Made by a program: the position numbers and the translations under genes
Assembly: GCF_005405105.1 (NCBI RefSeq)
Contig: NZ_BJDK01000006.1
Span: forward strand, 1-64,000
Reading direction: 5' to 3'
Origin: Lactiplantibacillus dongliensis
Lineage (GTDB): Bacteria > Bacillota > Bacilli > Lactobacillales > Lactobacillaceae
DNA: 64,000 nucleotides
Notes under the pieces: generated by a model
Told to the model about the DNA's origin: nothing
Databases searched by the model: none
The model's input: the letters and a program-made list of their open reading frames with translations, nothing else
In this document: positions 10,977 through 20,138 of the stretch, in pieces
How the letters are laid out: each line of letters starts with the position of its first letter
Position numbering within the stretch: position 1 is the first letter of the stretch

Positions 10977-12980
10977 CTAGCTAATCTGTGCTTTTAATTC
11001 CATGACCGTATCCCGTAAAGTAGCGGCTTGTTCAAAGTCGAGCTTCTTAGCAGCGGTCTTCATCTGTTCTTCTAACTTGCTGATCATATCTAATTGTTGT
11101 TCATGCGTCATATCATCAAAATCAGTTTCCAAGAAGTCATCTTTCTTACCCGCATCGTCGCTCACCTTCGTTGAGGCAATCAAGTCCGGAATGGCTTTCT
11201 TGATCGTATGTGGCGTTATATGATGATCCACATTGTACTTTTCCTGAATCTCACGCCGGCGAGCCGTTTCATCGATGGCCGCCTGCATGGAATCCGTGGT
11301 ATGTTCCGCATACATAATGACGGCCCCGTGTTCATTACGGGCCGCACGACCAATCGTTTGAATCAACGACCGTTCATTCCGCAAGAAACCTTCCTTATCG
11401 GCATCCAGAATCGCCACTAAAGATACTTCGGGCACATCGATCCCTTCACGCAATAAGTTAATCCCAACTAACACATCAAACTTACCTAGCCGGAGATCAC
11501 GAATAATCTTCGTTCGTTCCAACGTCTTAATATCACTATGCAAGTAACGAACTTTAATCCCTAAGTCCTTCATATAATCGGTTAAATCTTCGGCCATTTT
11601 CTTCGTCAACGTCGTCACAAAGACCCGTTCATTTCGCTCAATACGCAAGTTGATTTCGCCAACCAAATCATCAATCTGTCCCATAATTGGTCGCACTTCA
11701 ATCGTTGGATCGAGTAAGCCCGTTGGTCGAATAATTTGTTGAACCACATGCTTGGTTCGATCCATTTCATAAGGCCCCGGCGTAGCTGACATATAGACCA
11801 CTTGATGGATATGTTGTTCAACTTCAGCTAATTTCAAGGGCCGGTTATCTAGGGCACTTGGTAATCGGAACCCATAATCAACTAACATTTGTTTCCGCGC
11901 CCGGTCACCATTGTACATCCCGCGAACTTGTGGCATCGTGACATGCGATTCATCGACGACCATTAAGAAATCTTTCGGGAAGAAGTCCAATAACGTATAC
12001 GGCGGTTCACCTGGTTTTCGACCATCCATAAACCGCGAATAGTTTTCAATTCCACTGGTGTAGCCCATCTCACGCATCATTTCAATATCATAAGTGGTCC
12101 GTTGCTTTAACCGCTGGGCCTCCAGCAACTTGCCATCGTCATTTAATTCTTTCAGCCGGGCATTCATTTCAGCTTCAATGCCATTAATAGCGTGTTCCAT
12201 GGTGTCTTCATTAGTCATAAAGTGAGTCGCCGGGAAGATTGCCACATGATCGCGGTCACCGACAACTTCACCCGTCAACGCATCGATCTCACGAATCCGA
12301 TCAATCTCATCACCGAAGAATTCCACCCGTAAAGCATGATCGTCACGAGAAGCCGGGAAGATTTCGACAATATCGCCGTGAACCCGGAACCGCCCCCGTT
12401 GAAAATCAATATCGTTACGATCAAATTGAATATCGACTAATTTCCGTAACAAGTCATTCCGATCGAGCTGCATGCCCACCCGTAAAGATACCACGTGATT
12501 CTTATATTCAGTCGGATCACCTAAACCGAAGATGCTGGATACGGAAGCAACCACAATCACATCGTTACGTTCGAGTAACGAACTAGTAGCTGAATGCCGC
12601 AATTTATCGATTTCATCATTAATGGCGGAGTCCTTCTCGATATACGTATCACTCGAAGGAACATACGCTTCCGGTTGATAATAATCGTAATAACTCACAA
12701 AGTATTCCACCGCATTATTCGGGAAGAACTTCTTAAATTCACCATATAGTTGACCTGCTAAGGTCTTATTATGCGACAAGATTAATGTCGGCTTGTTGAC
12801 TTGGGCAATCACATTAGAAATCGTAAACGTCTTCCCAGTCCCGGTCGCCCCCATTAAAATCTGTTCTTTTTCGCCCGCATTAAGTCCAGCTGTGAGCTGT
12901 TTAATCGCTGCTGGCTGGTCCCCGGTTGGTTGATAGTCTGAAACTAAGTCAAACCGATTATTATCAATTCGATCGATCAA
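10977..12980 (-). CDS. uvrB: Excinuclease ABC subunit B
   Basis: UvrB receives damaged DNA from UvrA and recruits UvrC. The 667-residue protein has Walker [11 protein letters not shown] near residue 45, the aromatic beta-hairpin [12 protein letters not shown], the DESHVT helicase motif and a C-terminal UVR domain (last 40 residues) that contacts UvrC. AAGGAGGAG gives a strong ribosome binding site for the ATG at 12980. Its leader is over 200 bases long and holds a large hairpin element (13026-13122). Confidence 0.98.
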   Translation of the reverse strand: MIDRIDNNRFDLVSDYQPTGDQPAAIKQLTAGLNAGEKEQILMGATGTGKTFTISNVIAQVNKPTLILSHNKTLAGQLYGEFKKFFPNNAVEYFVSYYDYYQPEAYVPSSDTYIEKDSAINDEIDKLRHSATSSLLERNDVIVVASVSSIFGLGDPTEYKNHVVSLRVGMQLDRNDLLRKLVDIQFDRNDIDFQRGRFRVHGDIVEIFPASRDDHALRVEFFGDEIDRIREIDALTGEVVGDRDHVAIFPATHFMTNEDTMEHAINGIEAEMNARLKELNDDGKLLEAQRLKQRTTYDIEMMREMGYTSGIENYSRFMDGRKPGEPPYTLLDFFPKDFLMVVDESHVTMPQVRGMYNGDRARKQMLVDYGFRLPSALDNRPLKLAEVEQHIHQVVYMSATPGPYEMDRTKHVVQQIIRPTGLLDPTIEVRPIMGQIDDLVGEINLRIERNERVFVTTLTKKMAEDLTDYMKDLGIKVRYLHSDIKTLERTKIIRDLRLGKFDVLVGINLLREGIDVPEVSLVAILDADKEGFLRNERSLIQTIGRAARNEHGAVIMYAEHTTDSMQAAIDETARRREIQEKYNVDHHITPHTIKKAIPDLIASTKVSDDAGKKDDFLETDFDDMTHEQQLDMISKLEEQMKTAAKKLDFEQAATLRDTVMELKAQIS

Positions 12981-13025
12981 GGTGACTCCTCCTTTTTTAT
13001 CTCGTTTGTTTTCCGAAACGTGTTC

Positions 13026-13122
13026 GTCAAAACTGGCAACTCCGCTTGCTACGTCTACGGGCCACAGCCAGGACCGCTGTCACCCGTAGACTAGGCAATG
13101 CTCATTGCCAACCCGTTTTGAC
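13026..13122. repeat. Long inverted-repeat (MITE-like) element in the uvrB leader
   Basis: Outer arms GTCAAAACTGGCAA (13026-13039) and TTGCCA plus CGTTTTGAC (13105-13122) face each other. Inside them GTCTACGGG (13053-13061) pairs with CCCGTAGAC (13083-13091), and ACAGC pairs with GCTGT at the centre. The nested symmetry over about 97 bases with no coding content is what a small non-autonomous hairpin element looks like. No target duplication was identified. Confidence 0.6.
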
Positions 13123-13185
13123 TCACACTCTAGCACAAAAAATAGGCAAGCCACAGCCTCCCTATCAATTACAAAACCGCTATTC

Positions 13186-13214
13186 ATTTTAGCACATCGA
13201 ACATACTTTCGCCA
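13186..13214 (-). promoter_or_regulatory. Predicted uvrBA promoter with SOS (LexA/DinR) box
   Basis: CGAACATACTTTCG at 13198-13211 matches 13 of 14 positions of the Gram-positive LexA site CGAACRNRYGTTCG. On the minus strand it falls between a weak -35 (13209-13214) and the -10 TAAAAT (13186-13191), a spacing of 17 bases. A repressor bound there would block RNA polymerase, as expected for uvrBA under SOS control. Confidence 0.65.
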
Positions 13215-13226
13215 TTAAACAGGTTG

Positions 13227-13862
13227 CTAATCCGTCGTTAATATTTCATGCGTTAATGCTTGTAACTTATCCTGATTAGTAAACGGTTCCGCCAACATTT
13301 CTGGTAAAACGGCTTTTAAGAAATATTGCACACTGGCGAGTTGTTTAAAAGCCACAATCGTCTTTAAACTCTCTTGATAAATATCGGTAAAGACTGGTTC
13401 TGGATTGCCTTTTTGAATCTCGCCAAAGGATTCATACAGCAAATCGATTTTATCAGCGACTGATAAGATTTGACCTTCCAAGGTGTCATCCTTCCCCTCA
13501 GAGAGCCGCCGTGAATAAGCCGCTTGAAATTCGGTGGGAATTTCGTTTTGCACAAAGTTTTGGGACAACTTATGTTCCACATCTGCCAGCATCCCGCGTA
13601 ACGATTTCGTGGCGTACTTAACTGGCGTCTTGATGTCGCCGATAAACCGTTCATTATAATCATGGTTCAAAGCTTTCTCATACAGTGACCGCCAATCAAC
13701 CGGCTGGCCAGCATTTTCTTCGACGTCGCCTAAGAATTGTGCCGTTTCAGCCACTTTGAATGAATGCGCTGCTACCGAATGATTTTGATATTTAAAGAAT
13801 CCCGGCGCGCGTTGAATCGTTTCCAAGTTACTTAAACTTTGTAAATATTGATGCATACCCAT
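13227..13862 (-). CDS. YfbR-like HD-domain 5'-deoxynucleotidase
   Basis: A 211-residue HD-superfamily protein related to E. coli YfbR, which dephosphorylates deoxyribonucleoside monophosphates. R18 and H33 fall at the same positions as YfbR catalytic residues. The sequence NHDYNERFIGDIKTPVKY matches the metal-binding HD and GDxxTPVKY motifs. SVADKIDLL near residue 145 supplies the last metal ligand. Codon 3 is an alternative ATG. It lies upstream of uvrB but is separated by a promoter, so the two are probably independent. Confidence 0.82.
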   Translation of the reverse strand: MGMHQYLQSLSNLETIQRAPGFFKYQNHSVAAHSFKVAETAQFLGDVEENAGQPVDWRSLYEKALNHDYNERFIGDIKTPVKYATKSLRGMLADVEHKLSQNFVQNEIPTEFQAAYSRRLSEGKDDTLEGQILSVADKIDLLYESFGEIQKGNPEPVFTDIYQESLKTIVAFKQLASVQYFLKAVLPEMLAEPFTNQDKLQALTHEILTTD

Positions 13863-13930
13863 TAGTTATCGCTCCTTCTGAACTTAATTAAATTGCAACT
13901 AGTGTATCAGAGCTAGCTAATGGACGCAAT

Positions 13931-13964
13931 GAAAAAGCAATGCTCAACCGAACATTGCTTTTTC
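13931..13964 (-). terminator. Intrinsic terminator of the MFS gene
   Basis: GAAAAAGCAATG and CATTGCTTTTTC form a perfect 12-bp stem that begins four bases after the stop codon of the 13968-15164 gene. Confidence 0.85.
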
Positions 13965-13967
13965 AGC

Positions 13968-15164
13968 TTATTTGGGTGTTGCCATTTGACTCGGATGGCG
14001 CAACGTGAATGCCATGACATACGACACAATCAAAAAGACTGCGACCACGAGATAAGGATAATGATAATTCATATCCAACAACATCCCGGACATAATTGGT
14101 CCCACGATATTCCCCACACTCGTTAGTGACATGTTCAACCCATTGATTAGCCCCTGATTGGACTCACTCGCCTTCGTCAACAACGTCGTAATCGCTGGCC
14201 GTAATAAATCAAAAGCTGAGAAGACGACTAACGTGGCAATAATCACTTCCCACTTGGTATGCGCCTGCGTAATCCAAATCGTACAAATAGCGGCGGACGC
14301 AAAACACACGCGAATCACCCGACGTTCGCCAAAGCGTTGCACAAAGGTATCAAATAACGCGACTTGTAAGAATAATGAAATTAACCCATTAAGTGTTAAA
14401 ACTAAGGCAATATTGCTTAAACTAAAATGAAAGACTTCATTCACATAAATACTATAGATGCTTTCAAACCCCTGTAGGCCAAATGATGAAACTAAAATCA
14501 TCGTAAACAGGATGATAATCGGCACGGTCCAAAACGCCCGTGTCATTGGATGATTAGGGGCCGGTCGGTCAGTATTGGCCGGTTCCAAATCACTTTGCTT
14601 CACAATGTCACGGTCGTTCGGCAATTGAGTAATTAGAACAACCGCACTCAATAAGCCTAGTGTCCCAGCAACCCAGAACGGCGTCTTATAACTAATTCCA
14701 GCCAAAATGCCACCAATCCCAGGACCTAAGATTAACCCGCCACTAAAGGCCGCGGACAACCAGCCAATCACTTTGGCCCGTTGCCGCTTCGTTGTAATAT
14801 CGGAAGCCATCGCCATCGCAGTCGGCACCACCATCGCCGCGGATAAGCCCCCAACGACCCGTGAGACGTTAAAGACCCATAGTTGATTAGTCAATGCAAA
14901 TAAGACTTCGGAGACCATATATAAAAACAGGCCCGCAGTTAAAACGGGTTTACGGCCAATTTTATCCGACACCCGACCAATGATTGGTGACGCGACAAAC
15001 TGTGCTAACGCAAATAACGCGTTCATAATTCCCATATCCGTAGCCGTCAAATGTAAGTCATTCTTAATGAATGGCATAACGGGAATCACTAAACTAATCC
15101 CCAAACAGACCAGAAACTCACTAAATATTAAAATAAAAATGGCTCGTTTAGTTTGACGTGTCAT
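13968..15164 (-). CDS. MFS drug-efflux-type transporter
   Basis: About 398 residues with twelve predicted membrane helices. The loop between helices 2 and 3 carries the MFS motif GRVSDKIGRKP, and helix 5 has the GPGIGGILAG motif C typical of proton-drug antiporters of the 12-helix DHA1 group (NorA/Bmr/TetA-like). The substrate cannot be deduced. The frame opens with GTG at 15173, but GTGAGG is better spaced for the ATG at 15164. Single-gene unit with its own terminator. Confidence 0.85.
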   Translation of the reverse strand: MTRQTKRAIFILIFSEFLVCLGISLVIPVMPFIKNDLHLTATDMGIMNALFALAQFVASPIIGRVSDKIGRKPVLTAGLFLYMVSEVLFALTNQLWVFNVSRVVGGLSAAMVVPTAMAMASDITTKRQRAKVIGWLSAAFSGGLILGPGIGGILAGISYKTPFWVAGTLGLLSAVVLITQLPNDRDIVKQSDLEPANTDRPAPNHPMTRAFWTVPIIILFTMILVSSFGLQGFESIYSIYVNEVFHFSLSNIALVLTLNGLISLFLQVALFDTFVQRFGERRVIRVCFASAAICTIWITQAHTKWEVIIATLVVFSAFDLLRPAITTLLTKASESNQGLINGLNMSLTSVGNIVGPIMSGMLLDMNYHYPYLVVAVFLIVSYVMAFTLRHPSQMATPK

Positions 15165-15332
15165 CGGTTGCACCTCACTTGATTTTTTTCACACAGTAAG
15201 GCTATCTTAACAAGTTTAACTAACAAAAGTCTAGTCACAGACCCTTTCGCATTGGTCTAATGCACCATCACAGACAAAACCCCCGTGATTACGTACAATA
15301 GAACTAAGATTAACTAAGGAGGTCCAGGCATC

Positions 15333-15890
15333 ATGTCCCCAGAATTAAGCGGTTTCACAAATATTCAAAAACTCGATCCAAACATTATTGTTGAGTTACG
15401 TTATGCGACGACAAATAATTTTACCCACAAAAAAATTTATGACTTCAATACCGCCATCGTGCGCACCGGAACAGCCCACAAATTAGCCCGTGCAAGTGCC
15501 GCCGTTCAAGCCCAGGGCTATCGTTTAAAAATCTGGGATGCGTATCGCCCGGTCAGTGCGCAGCGACGCTTGTTCGAGGTTTATCCAGATCCTGACTTTG
15601 TCGCCAAACCCAATCCTAACTTTAGTCATCAAAAAGGCGTGACCCTAGATTTAACCTTAACCGATGCAGCCGGCCACGAGTGCCCGTTGCCAACCGCCTT
15701 TGATGACTTTACCCCACTGGCACACCGAGACGCCCCCCGAACCGCGATTCAAGATCAGTATTATCAACTCTTGAACACCGCGATGCTACAAGCTGGCTTT
15801 GTCGGCTATGTTAACGAATGGTGGGATTACCGTGATGCTGATATGGATGACTACCAGCCCTTACAAGCTGATCCTAATGATTATGCCTAA
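15333..15890 (+). CDS. aad: D-Ala-D-Ala dipeptidase, VanX/Aad family
   Basis: VanX-type zinc dipeptidases cleave D-Ala-D-Ala so that D-Ala-D-Lac enters the cell wall. In lactobacilli the enzyme is called Aad. The 185-residue protein has the YRP motif (R72) and SHQKGVTLD with zinc ligands H99 and D106. The catalytic glutamate is E162 in NEWWDYRD. VanX has EWWH, with the His as third zinc ligand; here the equivalent residue is D165. GGAGGTCC is an excellent SD for the ATG at 15333. Single gene between two terminators. Confidence 0.88.
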   Translation: MSPELSGFTNIQKLDPNIIVELRYATTNNFTHKKIYDFNTAIVRTGTAHKLARASAAVQAQGYRLKIWDAYRPVSAQRRLFEVYPDPDFVAKPNPNFSHQKGVTLDLTLTDAAGHECPLPTAFDDFTPLAHRDAPRTAIQDQYYQLLNTAMLQAGFVGYVNEWWDYRDADMDDYQPLQADPNDYA

Positions 15891-15932
15891 CCAAAAACGC
15901 CGCCCACATCATTGTGGACGACGTTTTTGGTT
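15889..15932. terminator. Bidirectional terminator between aad and pgcA
   Basis: AACCAAAAACG and CGTTTTTGGTT flank a CCACA/TGTGG inner stem. It serves convergent genes on both strands. Confidence 0.88.
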
Positions 15933-15941
15933 AACACTCTT

Positions 15942-17684
15942 TTAGGCTTTAATAAAAGTTTGTAAAGCAGCTTCAAATTGATCAAGCTTTGTATTTGCTT
16001 GGTCTAATGAGTCGCCTAACGTACCAATGTAGAACTTGATCTTTGGTTCCGTCCCAGATGGGCGAATAGCAATCCAAGTACCATCGTTTAACTTATACTT
16101 CAACACATTCGCTTGCGGTAAGCTGATTGGTGCCTGGTGACCATCCGCAAAAGTTTCAACTTGGGACTGGAAGTCTTCAGTCGAGACCACGTCAAACCCA
16201 TTAAAGGCTTTTGGCGCTTCTTCACGGAACTTCGTCATCAAAGCAGCAATCTTATCACTACCGCCGACACCATCAAACTCTTCAGAAGTCGTCTTTTCAC
16301 GGAAGTACCCATATTCAGCAAACAATTCTTGTAAACCATCATACAAGTTCTTACCTTGATGCTTGTAATAAGCAGCCACTTCAGCCAATAAGACCGTCGT
16401 TTGAATGGCATCCTTATCGTGCACGAATGGCTTGATCAGATAGCCATAGCTTTCTTCAAAGCCAAACATATAAGTATGCTCGCCACTGGCTTCAAAGTGT
16501 TCGATCTGTTCCGCAATGTACTTGAACCCAGTCAAGACGTTGATCATGTCAACGTGATAAGAAGCCGCAATCTTAGTGGCAAACTCACTTGACACGATTG
16601 ACTTAACGGCCGCCGCATTGGCTGGTAACGTCCCAGCATCTTGGTTGGCTTGTAAGATATAATGTAACAAGACGGCCGCAATTTGGTTCCCGGTCAACAA
16701 GACATAGTCACCATTAGGTTGCCGAACCGCCGTGCCTAACCGGTCAGCATCCGGATCAACCGCAATCAAGACATCCGCGTCTTCTTTTTTACCTAAATCA
16801 ATCGCCATCTTAAAGGCTTCCGGAAATTCAGGGTTCGGGAACTTAACCGTTGAGAATTCAGGATCGGCAACAGCTTGTTCTTTAACCACACTAAAGTTCT
16901 TAAATCCTGCGTTCCGCAAGGCTTTTTCACCTAACATCCGCCCAGTCCCATGTAATGGCGTGAAGACTAACTTCATGTCTTTACCATCTTCATCGACTAA
17001 TTTTTGATTGATCGTGACGGTCTTAACTTTAGCTAAGTAGGCTTGATCGACATCATCACCAATAATCATCATCGTCTTATCTGCTAATAGTTGGGCTTCA
17101 TCGGCAACTTTAATTGCAAATAAATCCGTAACTTTACGAATATAAGACGTAATCAAATCTGATTCCTTGGGTGGCATTTGTCCACCATCTTCGCCATAGA
17201 TCTTATAGCCATTGTATTGCTTAGGATTATGACTGGCGGTGATCATGATGCCGGCATACGTATGTAAATGCCGCACCGTAAAGGAAAGTTCTGGTGTTGG
17301 TCGTAAACTCTCAAACACATACGACTTAATCCCATGTTCACCTAAAACGCGGGCCGATTCATGGGCAAAATCCGTTGAATGGTGCCGTGAATCAAAACTA
17401 ATCGCGACCCCGCGGGCTTTAACGCTGTCATCTAACGTATCCATAAAACGTGCTAACCCTTCAGTTGCTTGCCGAACGGTATAAATGTTCATCCGATTGA
17501 TCCCAGGTCCTAAGACGCCCCGCATCCCGGCAGTCCCAAACTCCATTGGTTGATAGAACGCATCCTCCAATGTCGCATCGTCGCCTGCTAAGGCGTTTAA
17601 TTCATTTTTAAGGCTTGGTTCAAGGTTTGCTTGATTATTCCAAGTTGCATAATTATCTTTCCAACTCAAATCGGCCATCCCCAT
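15942..17684 (-). CDS. pgcA: Phosphoglucomutase (PgcA-type alpha-phosphohexomutase)
   Basis: Interconverts glucose-6-phosphate and glucose-1-phosphate, feeding UDP-glucose and envelope glycan synthesis together with GalU (32415-33332). The 580 residues include the phosphoserine loop MITASHNPKQYNGYK (S151), the metal loop DPDADRLG near residue 315, the sugar loop GFEESYGY, and the phosphate-binding RPSGTEPKIKFY near the C-terminus. The ATG at 17684 has no clear SD; codon 3 (17678) is equally possible. A promoter with a possible cre lies upstream. Confidence 0.95.
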   Translation of the reverse strand: MGMADLSWKDNYATWNNQANLEPSLKNELNALAGDDATLEDAFYQPMEFGTAGMRGVLGPGINRMNIYTVRQATEGLARFMDTLDDSVKARGVAISFDSRHHSTDFAHESARVLGEHGIKSYVFESLRPTPELSFTVRHLHTYAGIMITASHNPKQYNGYKIYGEDGGQMPPKESDLITSYIRKVTDLFAIKVADEAQLLADKTMMIIGDDVDQAYLAKVKTVTINQKLVDEDGKDMKLVFTPLHGTGRMLGEKALRNAGFKNFSVVKEQAVADPEFSTVKFPNPEFPEAFKMAIDLGKKEDADVLIAVDPDADRLGTAVRQPNGDYVLLTGNQIAAVLLHYILQANQDAGTLPANAAAVKSIVSSEFATKIAASYHVDMINVLTGFKYIAEQIEHFEASGEHTYMFGFEESYGYLIKPFVHDKDAIQTTVLLAEVAAYYKHQGKNLYDGLQELFAEYGYFREKTTSEEFDGVGGSDKIAALMTKFREEAPKAFNGFDVVSTEDFQSQVETFADGHQAPISLPQANVLKYKLNDGTWIAIRPSGTEPKIKFYIGTLGDSLDQANTKLDQFEAALQTFIKA

Positions 17685-17713
17685 TCAATATAGTTGTTAG
17701 TGCTTACAAAAAC

Positions 17714-17741
17714 AGTATACAACATGTTATCGCTTTACCAA
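17714..17741 (-). promoter_or_regulatory. Predicted pgcA promoter with cre-like site
   Basis: TTGGTA (17736-17741) and TATACT (17714-17719) are spaced by 16 bases on the minus strand. Within them GTAAAGCGATAACA (17725-17738) matches the cre pattern TGWAANCGNTNWCA except for its first two bases. CcpA control is a possibility only. Confidence 0.45.
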
Positions 17742-17837
17742 GTAAAATTTACTGAAAAAAGTCGGCTTTTCATTGGTTTCTTAGTAAAGTTTACGCTAGT
17801 TAGGCTACTCACCGAACAGAACTGTAGGTGTGATTAA

Positions 17838-17865
17838 TTAATTCACTGGCCAAACTTGGTATAAT
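17838..17865 (+). promoter_or_regulatory. Predicted promoter of the DUF3290-DUF421 operon
   Basis: TTAATT (17838-17843) is followed after 16 bases by TATAAT (17860-17865) with an extended TGG just before it. GGAGG lies downstream ahead of the ATG at 17887. Confidence 0.7.
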
Positions 17866-17886
17866 ATTTTTAATAGGAGGTTCATT

Positions 17887-18339
17887 ATGACATTTTATTC
17901 TTACGCCTACTTAACCCACCAAAATAGCCATCACACCCTGTTACAGCTCACCGTGATTGGCATTATCGTTTTAATTATTGCTGGTTTAAGTTGGCTCTGG
18001 TATCGCCACAAAACTGATTTAAAGTATCGCGACCTATTCATCATCATGGTGTTAATTTTATTCTTACTAGTTGGCATTCAATATAATGAATTTCAAAGTT
18101 TGCGTTCAAGCTTTTCACAAAAGTCGCAAGTCACGCAAATTATGCAACGTGTCGCTGAAGAAAAAGGGGTTGCTACGACCGCCGTCTGGTCGAATACCGC
18201 CACTGTCAGCAGCGGTATGCTGATTGCCGTCCGACACCAGATCTACAATGTCACCCTTAATCCAGATGGCAACAGCTACACGTTGACTAACGCCACCCCG
18301 ATTACCAAACCAATCAAATACGTGAAAGAAGGCCAATAA
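17887..18339 (+). CDS. DUF3290 family membrane protein
   Basis: 150 residues with two membrane helices (about residues 20-38 and 50-63) and a soluble C-terminal half. This is the DUF3290 architecture, and the family is nearly always found directly before a DUF421 protein, as here. Biochemical function unknown. Its stop overlaps the next start (TAATG), so the two are coupled. Confidence 0.8.
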   Translation: MTFYSYAYLTHQNSHHTLLQLTVIGIIVLIIAGLSWLWYRHKTDLKYRDLFIIMVLILFLLVGIQYNEFQSLRSSFSQKSQVTQIMQRVAEEKGVATTAVWSNTATVSSGMLIAVRHQIYNVTLNPDGNSYTLTNATPITKPIKYVKEGQ

Positions 18340-18971
18340 TGTTTTCTTACTGGGATGTCACGATTAAGCTGGCTTTAGGCTTGCTAACGATTATTTTACA
18401 AATCAACTTATCAGGTAAAAGTAACCTGGCCCCCATCAGTGCGCTCGATCAAGTTCAAAACTATGTGCTTGGGGCGATTGTCGGCGGCATGATTTATAGT
18501 ACCAGCGTAACGGTTTTGCAATATATTTTAGTGCTCTTAATTTGGACCATTCTAGTCTTAGTGTTGCGCTTCATGACGCATCACAATCGCTACCTCAAGA
18601 GTCTGATCGACGGTAAACCGCAATTGCTCATTAAAGATGGTGAATTAATGGTCGCGACGGCGCTCAAAAATGGGATGAGTGCGAATGACTTAGCCTTTCG
18701 CTTACGAACTGAAGGTATCACTGATATTCGCTACGTTAAACGCGCTGTTTTGGAACAAAATGGGCAACTAACGATTACCCAAGTCGGCGATGATACCATC
18801 AAGTATCCGCTCATTATTGATGGTCAGTTAAATGCCGACGCCCTGGCAACTAGCGACCATGATTTAGCTTGGCTGACCAGCCAACTCGACGCCAAGCATT
18901 ATCAAATTAGCGATATCTATTTGGGGACCTATACGAATCATCAGTTATTACTCTTTCCTTATCAACATTAA
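18339..18971 (+). CDS. DUF421 (YetF/YcaP-like) membrane protein
   Basis: 210 residues with three N-terminal membrane helices and a C-terminal soluble part containing GKPQLLIKDGELM and AFRLRTEGITDI, which are recognisable DUF421 signatures. YetF-type proteins of spore formers affect germination and envelope traits, but no role is established in lactobacilli. Partner of the upstream DUF3290 protein. Confidence 0.85.
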   Translation: MFSYWDVTIKLALGLLTIILQINLSGKSNLAPISALDQVQNYVLGAIVGGMIYSTSVTVLQYILVLLIWTILVLVLRFMTHHNRYLKSLIDGKPQLLIKDGELMVATALKNGMSANDLAFRLRTEGITDIRYVKRAVLEQNGQLTITQVGDDTIKYPLIIDGQLNADALATSDHDLAWLTSQLDAKHYQISDIYLGTYTNHQLLLFPYQH

Positions 18972-19072
18972 ACCCATGTTTAAAGCGGTAACACCTAAAA
19001 AATTGAACCACCGAATGACCGTTTATGGTAAGCTAAAGAAGTGTTCAAATCTATATTTAGGGGGCTTTAATC

Positions 19073-20014
19073 ATGCCCAAAATCAGTTTAATCGTCCCTT
19101 GTTTTAATGAGGAACTGACTTTAGAAATTTTTTACAATGCTGTGGAAAAGGTCTTTAGTCAACATGCCACCACATTTAAAAATATCACTCATGAATATCG
19201 GTTTATTGATGATGGTTCCAGTGATCAAACCTTAGTTGAATTAAAAAAACTACAGACTCAGCATCCTGACACCGTTCATTACTTATCGTTTTCACGAAAC
19301 TTCGGTAAAGAAGCAGGTTTAGCCGCTGGACTCCAGCACGCTGACGGGGATTACATCGCTGTCATGGATGTCGATCTCCAGGATCCGCCAGAGCTATTGC
19401 CCAAGATGCTGACGACGTTGCAACAAGGCAACTATGATTGTGTCGGAACGATGCGTTCTGACCGACGTGGTGAACCGGCGATTCGGTCATTTTTCTCGCG
19501 GGCTTTTTATTCAATTATTAATAAAATTTCAAAAGTACAAATTATTCCCAACGCCCGCGACTATCGTTTAATGACCCGCCAGATGGTTGACGCCATTTTA
19601 GAATTACCAGAATATAATCGTTTTTCTAAGGGAATCTTCAATTGGGTCGGCTTTAAAACCACCTATCTCACCTTCGAAAATGCCCCCCGTTCTGCCGGCG
19701 AGTCACATTGGTCCTTTTGGCAATTACTCAATTACTCCATTGAAGCGATTGTGGACTTTTCGGAAGTTCCGTTAAAAATTGCCACTTTTATTGGTGGCCT
19801 ATTCGCCTTTCTATCGGTCGTCGGCATTATCTTTATTATTATTCGGAAGCTGATCTGGGGGAACAGTGTTGGTGGCTGGGCCTCATTAGTTTCCATCATG
19901 TTATTCATCGGTGGCATCCAGCTATTTTGTCTGGGAATCATTGGTAATTACATTGGCAAGATTTACTTAGAAAGTAAGCATCGGCCATTATATATCGTTA
20001 AAGAGCAAAAATAA
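19073..20014 (+). CDS. GT2 polyprenyl-phosphate glycosyltransferase (GtrB/CsbB/DPM1-like)
   Basis: 313 residues. The N-terminal GT-A domain begins SLIVPCFNEE and has the DxD motif in VMDVDLQDPPE near residue 98. The C-terminal part has two membrane helices (about 235-260 and 275-297). This is the architecture of enzymes that transfer a sugar to undecaprenyl phosphate for later glycosylation of teichoic acids or other envelope polymers. The donor sugar and acceptor cannot be read from sequence. AGGGGG precedes the ATG. Confidence 0.88.
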   Translation: MPKISLIVPCFNEELTLEIFYNAVEKVFSQHATTFKNITHEYRFIDDGSSDQTLVELKKLQTQHPDTVHYLSFSRNFGKEAGLAAGLQHADGDYIAVMDVDLQDPPELLPKMLTTLQQGNYDCVGTMRSDRRGEPAIRSFFSRAFYSIINKISKVQIIPNARDYRLMTRQMVDAILELPEYNRFSKGIFNWVGFKTTYLTFENAPRSAGESHWSFWQLLNYSIEAIVDFSEVPLKIATFIGGLFAFLSVVGIIFIIIRKLIWGNSVGGWASLVSIMLFIGGIQLFCLGIIGNYIGKIYLESKHRPLYIVKEQK

Positions 20015-20097
20015 TCCGTCCGACACGCGATGCTAGCTGAATTAAACTGGTTATCGAACGTGGTGTCGTTGGTCACCATCTTTCAAAAAGCGAAACA

Positions 20098-20136
20098 AAA
20101 AAAGTCGACTGGAAAATTTTCCAATCGACTTTTTTA
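20098..20136. terminator. Bidirectional terminator between the GT2 gene and trxB
   Basis: AAAAAAGTCGA and TCGACTTTTTT flank TGGAAAATTTTCCA. The stem is symmetric, with runs of A and T suited to both convergent genes. Confidence 0.88.
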
Positions 20137-20138
20137 GG

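Noticed and set aside
12239-12586. 115-codon ORF opposite uvrB, rich in His and Arg
   Set aside because: Antisense shadow of conserved helicase motifs; no start signals.
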